Assembly: GCA_947568835.1 (NCBI GenBank)
Contig: OX387602.1
Span: 1,210,570 to 1,274,569, forward strand
DNA: 64,000 nucleotides
Direction: 5' to 3'
DNA from: Protonemura montana
Taxonomy: Eukaryota; Arthropoda; Insecta; Plecoptera; Nemouridae
Shown here: in pieces, positions 12,401 through 25,700 of the stretch
Layout of the letters: each line of letters begins with the position of its first letter
How positions within the stretch are numbered: position 1 is the first letter of the stretch
Notes under the pieces: generated by a model
The model's input: only the letters and a program-made list of their open reading frames with translations
The model's database searches: none
Told to the model about the DNA's origin: nothing
Position numbers and translations under genes: made by a program

Positions 12401-15400
12401 ATGGAGACGCTGCAAGCTCCACAAACACATCTCGGTCTCAAGGCCATGATCAGAGAGATCGACGAAGACGGCGACAACCTGATCAGCTTCAGAGAGGTAA
12501 GATGTAATGGTCTTCACTGTGACTGTCCTCACCGAAGATGTTAGTAGAATCTTCGTTGGTGGAAAGCGCCGACACCCTTCATAAAACTTCATCAAGTGCA
12601 ATGCAATGGCTTCTTGTTAACAATTTCCCTGCACTTTTTTAACCATTTCGCCATCATCTGCCATGACTTAGCAAAGTAAGTTTGAAGCTGAAGTTGTTTA
12701 GTTTTATCACCACTAATCAAGTCCTCAACATGCCCCAACTTTAAAGCAGATCACGAGTCTGGTGAAGGTGAATCCATGGCACCAAGGTGCATTGAATCGT
12801 CAGCTATTGAATGCTCTGCTGCATCTGATTGGCTAGACAAGGCTGCCCCAGCTGCCCCTAGATTCCATGCATCAAAGTGTCTCGATGTCGTCACTCAGCA
12901 CCAACAAAAGTCTGCAATCCTGGACATCGAGGTCTCAGCAACGTAACCGAGTGTTTTTATTATTATCAACACTAAAACCGTTGAGTGTAGGTTCTAGGTA
13001 GAGTTTCAACGTCAATGTTATAGTCTCTGCGTGAAAGATGGCCGCCAAATGACCACCTTACCGACAAAAATGCAGAGTACCGGAACGTCACGTTAAGTGG
13101 AGCTACTGTCGTATGAATTTTAATTTCGATATTTCTCGCAGGTTACTCGCTTTTGAGACTTTTCATGATTGAAAAATCTCCATCAATGTTTACCTCAACG
13201 ATTGATATACACGTAACGATATTCATAAGCGAGTAACCTACGATAAATATCGAAATTAAATTTCATACGACAGTGGCTCCACTTAACGTGACGTTCCGGT
13301 ACTCTGTATTTTTGTCGGTAAGGTAGTCATTTGGCGGCTATCTTTCACGCAGAGACTGTAACATTGACGTTAAAACTCTACCTATAACCTGCACTCAAAG
13401 CTATAACTGTCTTAAAAATTGATGCCCAAACGGGGACTCGAACCCCGATCTTCACCTGTCGCGGGTGTTACTCTAGCCCATTGAGCTACTTGGACCCCGG
13501 CATTTAGAGACGATTTTAGTGTATTTAAGATTTGATCTAAATGAACCGGGTGCTTGTTGTTGCAGTTCATGCTGATCTACCGCAAGGCAAAGGCCGGCGA
13601 GCTGGAGGAAGGCAGCGGCTTGAACCAACTTGCGATGCTCACAGAGATCTCCGTGGAGGAGGTGGGAGTCGGTGGGGCAAAGACATACTTCGAAGCCAAG
13701 GTAACACTTGGCAAACCCACTCGCGGTGTAACGCAGCTCATCGTTTGACTTCGTTGTGCTTAACGACGCACTGTTTTGACATCTGGTCCTGTAGCACTAG
13801 TCTTATGGCGTCGGTGAATGAGTGGATGACAAATATCCTAACCTAGTTAGAAGGGAGGAGGGGAAACCCGGTGCCGGCACGTAGCTTACTTCTGTCGAAG
13901 AGCACCAAGGGGACCACCGGCTTAACGTCCCTTCCTAAGGACGGTACAACGCGAACAACAGGATTCCTCCACAAATCCATGCTGTTGAGAGGTTGAGAAG
14001 CAAGGCGAGTGAAGTTGCTGTACTAACTTTCATTCCTCCAACCTCTCTCCCGAACAGAACTGGTCATGTGTATAATGGTCACCCATCCAATACCTGACCC
14101 AGCGCAGTGTTGCTTAACTTTCATCCCTCCAACCTAACTCCCGAACAGAACTGGTAATGTGTATAATGGTCACCCATCCAATACCTGACCCAGCGCAGTG
14201 TTGCTTAACTTTCATCCCTCCAGCCTCTCTCCCGAACAGAACTGGTCATGTGTATAATGGTCACCCATCCAATACCTGACCCAGCGCAGTGTTGCTTAAC
14301 TTTCATTCCTCCAACCTAACTCCCGAACAGAACTGGTAATGTGTATAATGGTCACCCATCCAATACCTGACCCAGCGCAGTGTTGCTTAACTTTCATCCC
14401 TCCAACCTCTCTCCCGAACAGAACTGGTAATGTGTATAATGGTCACCCATCCAATACCTGACCCAGCGCAGTGTTGCTTAACTTTGGTGATCTCAAGAGG
14501 ACCGGTCTTTCTAACAAGCCAAACCGTTCGGTAGTCACCCATCCAATACCTGACCCAGCGCAGTGTTGCTTAACTTCGGTGATCTCATGAGAACCGGTGT
14601 TTCCAACACGCCAAACCGTTCGGTGGTCACCCATCCAATACCTGACTCAGCGCAGTGTTGCTTAACTTCGGTGATCTCACGAGGACCGGTGTTTCCAACA
14701 CGCCAAACCGTTCGGTGGTCACCCATCCAATACCTGACTCAGCACAGTGTTGCTTAACTTCGGTGATCTAAGGAGAACCGGTGTTTCCAACACGCCAAAC
14801 CGTTCGGTGGTCACCCATCCAATACCTGACTCAGCGCAGTGTTGCTTAACTTCGGTGATCTCACGAGGACCGGTGTTTCCAACACGCCAAACCGTTCGGT
14901 GGTCACCCATCCAATACCTGACTCAGCACAGTGTTGCTTAACTTCGGTGATCTAAGGAGAACCGGTGTTACCAACACGCCAAACCGTTCGGTGGTCACCC
15001 ATCCAATACCTGACTCAGCACAGTGTTGCTTAACTTCGGTGATCTCATGAGAACCAGTGTTACCAACATGCCAAACCGTTCCAACGCATCTGAAAACGGC
15101 TAACAAAAATCGAACGAAAGGACGGACGAGAAGGAGAACATCGTGTTTTATATTTCCTGACTCGTTTTCATTTGGGTGTGAATGGGCCACTAGTAGCAAA
15201 AATTAGAAACAAAGATTGCTTTGAACGAGCAAAGAAAAAGAAAGTTAATTCCACAGTCTCATGACACGTGATAAAATATTTTTGGTCGCTTCTCGAAGGG
15301 TCAACCAGCTGGACTAAATTTGAGCTGAAATATACCAAACTTTTGCCGAGCTGTACAAAAAATCGTGTGCCAATCACTCTCATGTGCACACTTTTACAGA

Positions 15401-15537
15401 TCGAGGAACAAACGAAAACCAACAAATTCGCTGACGAGATACGCCTAGAGCAAGAACAGCGCAAAAAAGATGAAGAGGAGAAGATCGCGCGGCGTATAGC
15501 GTTTAAAGAGAAGGCTTCCCAGTTTCAGATGTCTTAA
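6448..15537 (+). CDS. EFHD2: EF-hand domain protein, EFHD1/2 (Swiprosin-1) family
   Basis: Four exons, 6448-6623, 12349-12496, 13566-13700 and 15400-15537, join in consistent phases (2, 0, 0) to give 198 residues, close to the family's 200-240. These are Ca2+-binding, actin-associated cytosolic proteins. Exon 1 ends in a FSRREIKEYQKRF segment. Exon 2 encodes EF-hand 1 (loop DEGHDGFLDLQE), the hallmark LQAPQTHLGLK linker and EF-hand 2 (loop DEDGDNLISFRE, with Asn at the usual Gly position 6). Exon 3 has FMLIYRKAKAGEL and GAKTYFEAK, and exon 4 is a charged C-terminal coiled coil rich in Glu, Lys and Arg. Intron 1 (5.7 kb) ends in a minisatellite that overlaps the exon 2 boundary. Introns 2 and 3 hold a foldback element, a tRNA-like sequence and a 5S-derived SINE. 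Candidate AATAAA signals are at 15906, 16081 and 16205. Exon 1 is the least certain part. Confidence 0.93.
6624..11597. other. EFHD intron 1, unique part
   Basis: About 5 kb without a supported exon or known repeat. Several open frames of 60-130 codons occur (for example 9599-10000 and 10735-11067), but none shows codon structure, splice sites with matching phase or family resemblance. Confidence 0.5.
11598..12375 (+). repeat. 70-bp minisatellite spanning the intron 1/exon 2 junction of EFHD
   Basis: Eleven units of 70 bp (one of 69) can be aligned on TTCGACGAGG at 11651, 11721, 11791, 11860, 11930, 12000, 12070, 12140, 12210, 12280 and 12350. Each unit contains the last part of the intron plus about 24 bp of exon 2, the start of the EF-hand 1 loop (FDExHDGF). 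The last unit runs into the true exon. The bases just before the exon-like part vary: TAG in units 2 and 11, GAG in units 1, 3, 5 and 8, and no AG in units 4, 6, 7, 9 and 10. Confidence 0.95.
12981..13398. mobile_element. Foldback (long inverted-repeat) element in EFHD intron 2
   Basis: A left arm from about 12981 to 13155 is repeated in inverted orientation from about 13225 to 13398, separated by roughly 70 bp. The arms differ at scattered positions only. A related fragment of one arm and the centre lies at 41956-42193 inside a hAT element, so this is a dispersed family and not a one-off palindrome. No transposase is present, so it would be a non-autonomous MITE or foldback element. A clear target-site duplication was not found. 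Confidence 0.85.
13424..13495 (-). tRNA. tRNA-like sequence, probably a pseudogene or SINE head
   Basis: Seventy-two bases on the minus strand fold as a tRNA. The acceptor stem GTCCAAG/TTTGGGC closes with G-U pairs, the D arm contains a perfect A box (TAGCTCAATGG) and the T arm CGGGG-TTCGAGT-CCCCG contains a perfect B box. The anticodon loop reads CGCGACA and lacks the universal U33, the anticodon stem has one mismatch and the variable loop has only 4 nt. I therefore read it as a tRNA-derived pseudogene with an intact internal pol III promoter and do not assign an isotype. Confidence 0.5.
13757..15090 (-). mobile_element. 5S-rRNA-derived SINE, copy 1, with amplified 5S head
   Basis: Read on the minus strand, the element begins with sequence resembling the 5S rRNA internal promoter (GTTAAGCAACACTGCG, then TATTGGATGGGTGACC). 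It continues into a conserved body (13860-14035) and ends near GTGCGTCGTTAA. Sister copies are at 32661-33393, 43227-43600 and 50365-50680, all on the minus strand. It lies in EFHD intron 3, antisense to the gene. A 5S head plus an unrelated body and a simple-repeat tail is the layout of SINE3-class elements. Confidence 0.75.
14041..15075 (-). repeat. Tandem array of 5S promoter-like units (91 and 92 bp)
   Basis: About 11 tandem units can be aligned on ACCCATCCAA at 14081, 14172, 14263, 14354, 14445, 14537, 14629, 14721, 14813, 14905 and 14997. The first five units are 91 bp and combine the 5S A-box/C-box region with non-5S sequence. The later ones are 92 bp and also keep upstream 5S-like sequence (GAGATCACCGAAG on the minus strand). 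The shared part is exactly the region bound by TFIIIA in 5S genes. Confidence 0.85.
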
Positions 15538-16225
15538 TTTGATCACCTTCTTTGTCGTTACCACAGCATGTACATCTAGTATTATGTCTTTGGGCCACGC
15601 GTGGTCCCACAGGACGCCTCTATCTGTAGAAATCAGGCAAACGTGACGGAATTGTTGACGTGCAAGGCAATGTGACATATTATTGTGACAAACGGCATGC
15701 CGACTTGATTGCGTGCCGACTTTTCATTCGATCGAATTGCCTCAGTTCGGTTCTCACGACACGTCCCACTCGTGTCACACTTTTAAATGTGTACATTCCA
15801 GCGTGTTGCTGTCGTCAACGTCGTGACCCCGGGGACTTGCGTTGCCTAATATTAGTCTGGAACGAACCCGATTGCACGCGGTGTTCACGGCAATGGCATG
15901 TTGAAAATAAATATGGACAAGCAACCTTGGTGCCGACAGAACCGGTGGAAATGCTTATGTGACTTGCCTTTCAGAACGCGTAGAATAGATGCATATGATT
16001 CAGATGCATATGAGGAAGTAGAACTAAAATATACATTACCTGTATTAAATTTTAATTACCGCATTATATTGCTGGACCCCAATAAAGAGGTTCCGGCTAT
16101 GTTTATCAGATGCGAACTAAAGTGTTAATGAGACTGTAATTTTAAGACCACGTCATTTATTCTTAAATGTAGCACATATTGAGTGAAATATTATATGTTT
16201 CTACAATAAAGTTTGACGTAAATGT

Positions 16226-19017
<2,792 letters not shown>

Positions 19018-19067
19018 GCCAAGTTTTAGCGGTACAAGCAGCCAACAAAACACACCTTGCACTGCAT

Positions 19068-19682
19068 TGGCATTAGCTACTGTAGATAAGATAGCCGGTC
19101 TTTATCTTTACACAGATGAACCAGTTGGCCAACCATGTTAAATTAATCAAATCTTTTTAAAATACTCAAATGTTTTATTGACAAATAACCCAATACTTCC
19201 ACACGAAGATAGATAATGCCACAACATCTTCAAAAATATACAACATTATTTTATACGCAAATAGATAATTGGGTTCTATATTAGGTACTTCACACTCTCA
19301 GCTACAGAGCAAGCACTGGATGGGCAGCGTAACAAATGTCAGTAACTGCCTACCCACAACTCTTGGTAATAAAGTCCTAAGGAAAATTCAGTCTTGCTAT
19401 TAACTTGCGCGGCTTTGTGCACACCACAGCGACAGGGATTGCACTCCAGCCACGCGAACAAAATGCATGCATTGCTGCTTGCGTTACTACCAACTACCAG
19501 GTAGGGCTACAGGCGACACGACAGGTCCTTACCATCGAATACCTCACATCGATTCAATGTCCTTATATCACAAAATTAAATTTGTCATCATCAATGATCC
19601 TCATTTACTGACTATACACAATTGACTACATATTTAGGCCTATATCTACGAATCTTCAAAACTTAAGAAAGGAACTAATCGT
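19068..19682. other. Spacer between ADA2 start and SLC25A36 3' end
   Basis: AT-rich, with no supported gene. It should contain the ADA2 promoter (minus strand). The minus-strand AATAAA of SLC25A36 is at 19688-19683. Confidence 0.4.
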
Positions 19683-19788
19683 TTTATTTACTGGAAAAAT
19701 TGTTTTTTTTTCTTCTTCTTCTAACTTCCATTATCACAGAAAGTTGATCGAACCGTAGGGAGATTCAGCGAGCGAGTGATCGATGTGC

Positions 19789-22700
19789 CTATTCGTCCGA
19801 GTCGTAGAACTCCGTGTCGAGCTTGTCGTCCATGTACTTGGTGAGCGTGTAGACAACTGCCTCGTAGGTCGCCATGACAATGGCGGTGTTGGGGATCTGT
19901 CTAACGAGCTGTGTGGCCAGGCCGCGGTACAGCCCGCGGTGACCCTCCTCGTGGAAGACGGTGGCTAGAGTCTGCCAGAACGACCGATACTTGGTTCCCT
20001 CCTCTCGCAGCCGCGTACGTGCCACCTCTGCAAGGATAAGGACACGTCAGTCACTCAAGTCTGCGAGAAGTGTCAATTAGAGTTGTAACCAAGACTGCTT
20101 TTCATTTATTGAAGTCGACACCGTATTTGGAAGAACAAACAGATACACTCTGGGTGTATTTTTTATAATTAATTTCTACAAATATTCGAGCCAGAAACTT
20201 AAAAATGGGATCATAGATTTCCACGACCACTAGCTTAAATTAACAACATTAAATATAGGTACTTGTACTTCAGGGATGATGGATTGGCAACATTTAAAAG
20301 AAGCATTGAAGCTTTGGCTAAGTAATTTAGCCACTTCAGTGACTTAGCAACATTGGCATTCACTGATTCTTGCTACAGGAATTAGCATTCCCCAATCAAA
20401 TACAATTTACCACTTGAATATGGAATAACCAATATTCCAATATCGACAATTCGACCCAGCATTCAATTTTCCATTTGTTTTGAGAGAAGGTTGGACTGCA
20501 TTGGCCATGGAAATAAACTTCAATATCTTGGCATCCAATGCAAATGCTAATCTAATTATCATACGCGTGATTTATGGAGAGGATCTGATAATGACTTTTC
20601 ACACTTCATCATGTTTACAATTATCTATATCTAAAGAATCAGTAAATCAATCGACCCGAGAAAAATGCGCTCCATGTTTAGAATGTGCGTAATTAATAGC
20701 GCATTAGAGGGGCACGGCATGTCGCCGTAATAATTGCCTTGATTGTAACACCAACCTATCAAATTACTCAACCAAGTTTGTCTAGATTGACGGTGGGTTA
20801 TGCATGGTGCCGGAGGGGCCGGGCTGAGAAATTGAATCTATAAATGAGTCGGCAAGGTCAGAGATTCACGTAGCTTGGAGTGTGGTGGCATCCGACCACA
20901 TCTGACTGTACTGCGTAGTAGTTGGGCGCCAAACCACGCCCCATTGCCATGCCTGCTAGAAGCAGGATCGCAGGCGCACAGACATGCCCCACAACAATAA
21001 CAAACAATCCAGCCAGCCAGCCAGACAGCACACTAAAGGTGTGCCATCTGTATTGCGTTGTCGCCGGACACGCCGCTTGGGAATGAGCCCCTTCCACAGT
21101 GCAATCTTTCGATCACTTTTACCCAGACCCCTTGTTATATTATTTGCATTGTGTGTGTCTGTGAGTGAGTGTCATGCCAAAATGTTACAAGATGTTGGTG
21201 GTTTTATCAGGATAAACAAATCTACAGATGTCCTTATCTTTCTTGGGGTACTAGTGGATGCCGAACTGATACGCCACAAACTGGACTGGAAATCTTAAAA
21301 GCTAAAACGATGTCAGCTCAACTTGTGAAACTGTTATGTTTGCTTGCATTTATTGATTTTGAAGGCAGTGTCTTGTTAATTAACTGTCAGACCATTACTT
21401 TAGTAGCACACTTATAAGTTGGCAGATCATGTACCTTGATAACTGGATATGAGGAGGAAGCAAACTGAAGTTTTGATACTTGGTGCTGGTACTTGGTACT
21501 GATACTGATGCATGGCACTGGCTAAGCAAGTACTGGTACATCAAGCATTTTACTTATTAAAATGTATACTTAGATCATGGGATCCAATTAAATTGATTTT
21601 AAAAGGTTCCAGCACAGTTCCAGTTCTGGTGATCCCCTTTGAGGAAATTGCTATTTCTTCATTTTTACAATGAATGTTTAAGAAAAAAAAAACAAGTCTT
21701 TTGAAACAAATGACATTTTAAAAACTGATACTTAAGTTACTCTAGTACTAAAAATAGCAAGCAAAAAATATCTTAAAAATTGACCCTGGAGTCATTTAAA
21801 AGTAACAATACTCAATAGATCAACACGATAAGATCAATTAAGAAAATTTTGATTTTAATTTAGTTCCATAGGGAGGTTCCTGTTGAGGTTCCAATCCCTC
21901 AGGAACACAAAACCCGCGAACAAAAAAATATCTTTCCAATTCCTGCAAGCAGAAAATAACAGTTCCGATTCCACACAAAAAAAAGATTGGGGCATTTAAT
22001 TCTGATTGCGACCTCTGGAGTCGAGGAGCGATTTAAGCATGTGCTAGGGGATGTTCAAACTGACCATCAAACAACGCTTTATTTCATGAGTGACAATTTA
22101 CAGAAATTGATCAAAGAGACTAATAATAAAGTTCCAATTCTAGCGGACAGTAAGTACTTCCAATTCTGATTCCCAAATGATATTGATTTTTTAAAATTCC
22201 ACTTCCAGCCCCATTAATAAAGATGCTTTAGGTTTGGTTTAGTAATGGCCAAACGGTGCATTGGCGGAGGGAATTTGCTCGATTCGTAAAACAGTGCGAT
22301 TCACTTCCATCTGTGGTTCCATCCAATGAACTGTTAGAGGAGAACTTTTGCTGTTTGAGGTTTTGAGTGACAGGAGGCGTGTCATTAAGCCCAAAAGGGA
22401 CAAACTTGTACCGTCTCCTAATTGGCAGCAAAATCAGCTGCATGCTGAAAAGTGTAGCTGGGGACAGGTAGCAACTCAAATATCTGAGAACAGGCCGATT
22501 GATGTTATTGAGCATACCTTGGCCTGCATCTTATTAAGAAAGTCCTTCCAACACAGTGGTTCATGTTTCTATGATATTCCTACTTTAGTCTTCATGTTAT
22601 TTGGTGAAAGAATCTGTGGTTTTCCATGAAAACTTCGATAAGCAATCTGCCTAGAAAGAACATGGTTAGCTTAAACCCCGTTTATCACAAGCTTGTGCAG

Positions 22701-25700
22701 GCTGCTTCAAAAGTCTAGCCAAACCTGAGTCGCAGCTTTAAAAATTAAGACACAACCATGTTGCCAGAGTAATTGTTTCTGGTGGGGTTTCCTGTGAAAA
22801 TCACTCTTGCGTAACAATCTCCTTACCGTGTGGATAGGCGATGCACGAAGCAATGGTTTTCGAGCAAGCCCCCGCCATCATAAATTCCAGGAAGTCGCGA
22901 GAAGTTTTCGTGTCATTTGGCGAGCCCGACCGGTGGGCCATCAGCTTCGCCTTGATGGCCTCGTAGATGACAAAGTGCACCACGGTCTCCGATATGCCAA
23001 AGTACGACGCTGTTATGCCCTTGTAGAATCCAGGTAATCCCTGTGCAATTGGAAATCAGATTAGAAATAAGAACTATGCATAGGTGTCCCTAAAAATAAG
23101 GAACCCCTACTCTAAGGTGCACTGACCTATTTTTGACTAATAAATCAGTGTTCTGTCTTAAGCCCAGGGGAACTCAGGAGAAGGATATGTGGTGCTTCTT
23201 ATGGTATGATAGTCAGAGATTAGTAAAAGTAAAGAATAACATCCTCTGGCACCTTCTACTACTCATTGATGGCAGGGTCGGGTGGCATGGAGTGGCATTC
23301 TGCAAGCACTGACAGGTGACAGGTCCTATCCCAGTCTAGGGGCACAGAAGTTTACTTAGACACCCAGGGATTGGTTGACCCATTGAATACATCTTTATAT
23401 CCATGCAGGTTATTTTAGAGCTAAAAAAGTACAGCAATATGGTCCATTAGTATACAATTTGAATGCAAAATTCGGAAATAGTAGTTTTCAATTTGATTGA
23501 GTGGGGAAATCTCTGTATGTGTTGAAAACATTTGAAGAGTAGGGGTAACAACCCCCAACTCTCTGCTCTGGAGTTAAGCTCTGGGGTGGGCTTGGCCCCT
23601 GAAACTAGTCACTGTTTGGCATACTTGTCTAGATAGAAACATTTCAATGGCTGACACATTATTGCAAGAAATTTGATATAGAACAAAAAAATATATATTT
23701 ACATACATTCATTCATTTGTATTTAAATTCAATTGCGTGGCTTTCGAAAAGTAATTTCAATCGACATTCAGACACCATTTGAACACCTAGGTTTGCAGAA
23801 GGACATTCTATTGTTTACAGATATTAAAAAATAAAATATACTTTTAGGATCTATAAATGTACTTTTTATCAAATCTCTTCTTGTCTCCACTGCTATCTAC
23901 AATCTACATTGAGCTGTGGAGGCCAAATAAACTGATAGGAGACTGATAAGAATCGAGCTACATAATTCCCAGTCACAACATAGACATTGTCATTTATATT
24001 TCAACATAAAATCCAGCTTCTGAGTTTCCAGCTTCGAAACTACAAGGCAAGATCACTCTTGCCCTTGCAGCCTTGTCATGGCCCAGTTACACTGGCTTCA
24101 AAAATAAACCTGGTCCCAAGACCCCACGAGACACATTCCCAACTTGGAAGTCCTCCTACCCCATCACAAGAACATGGTGTGCCGTTTGGTCAAGCCATGG
24201 ATTGGATGTTGTGGTATATGCAAGTGTCTCACATGATTTCTGTAGATCATCTGTATGCACTGGCCAGCTCGCATCGGCTGGGCACTATTCCTGTAGTCTA
24301 GTTGGAGTCGAGTCTTCACGAACCAGATGGGGTTCGTGGCCGTGCATGCCGCGAATCCTGCAACGAAAGCCAGAGCCTAAAATTAGCCGCAACCCACAGG
24401 GAAATGCTGACCACATAGTGATGCAGTGCAGGCAGTTTTACGGCAGCGCGACCAAGCTTGCTGGGGATGTGTCGGTTCGCATACAATCATGGAATGAGAG
24501 GACACTTGACGTGGCCAACATTGTTAAACTAGAGAGATCTTGAGAAGTCTTGAGAGAGGGATCGAGACGTATTTGTGCCAAAGAGTATTAATAACGTTGG
24601 GTGTTTGCAACAAGCCAGCTTGTATTATTAGCCACGTGGTCGGGCACGCGAGGGGCTCGTGGGCTGTCAGTGCCCCAATGCTGGGCGATAGCATTCGATT
24701 TCTGAACGCACTCGGCTCGGTTCCCTATCACTTGTCGCTTTGACACTGAGCGCTCGACCACAACCTTAAACCGACTTGAACTGGTATTTTGTGACCACGA
24801 GATCTCCGAGCTGATCGATGGAGGATTCAAGAGTTCAAGAAAGTCACCCATTAATTACTTAATCGTGTTTGTTCATCTGACAGTTCAGAGTGCTGATTAA
24901 GACTGGCGAAATGTAAAGATGAAAATACTCAACTTACAAAAATTACATGCACAGAGCACGTGCTGATGTATTTATACATATCGTAAACAGTCGCTATCAT
25001 AGCGCAATTCGAACAAATATTCCAACTCTCGAATTGTTTCGTAAATAGCCAAAGCTAATACATCTAACGATAAGATAAAGAATGATCGAGAATAATGTCT
25101 GTCAAAAGTAATTAGCGTGAATAGAATTGAATCATGGCAATCGATTGGGTTTGTCGAGCGATAATACAAGTAATACTTATCCGGTAAATACTGGTTTTAC
25201 AGAAACCAAGACGAACTTTGGCTTCAAAGATCTCAATTATTAGAACATGCTGTTTAACGACGCCATGCCATATGCGATGCACGTGTGGCGAGGAACAGTA
25301 CTCGATCAAAATACCTATTAAAAGTTCGGCCCGTTCACTCTGCGGGTCATTGCTTTACTTTGCTCCTTATCCAGTCCAGGCAACTGGCCAAACTATCCAT
25401 CGCAGTTATTTTTAGACTTGTCATTGTTTTGTCGTCTTCGCCGAATCCAAAATTTCGGCTAGCAGCGAGCCATTCTCAAGAATTAGGTTATGAGAGAAAT
25501 ACACTTTCTTCGGGGATAATTGTGTCTAGAAGCTTTGCCCGAGCCGGCCGACACTTGCGAAGATCTTTAGTCAAAAGAATAAATGACATAGATTTGCATG
25601 GGGCGCCAAACCACGGCGATAAAAAAAAAAAAAAAAAAAACACGATTTACGAGAAGTGGCTGGATGGATAATTAATTCGAGGCCGGTGGATAGTTTGGCA

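Noticed and set aside
13424..13495. Functional tRNA gene
   Set aside because: It lacks U33, the anticodon stem has a mismatch and the variable loop is short. It is kept only as a tRNA-like sequence.
14041..15075. Functional 5S rRNA genes
   Set aside because: Only the internal-promoter region is well preserved; the 5' and 3' ends that pair in 5S rRNA are missing or altered and no T-run terminator follows each unit.
14443..15199. Paired plus and minus 63-98-codon frames in the 5S-like array
   Set aside because: They are repeat-driven frames of the 92-bp unit, with no coding signal.
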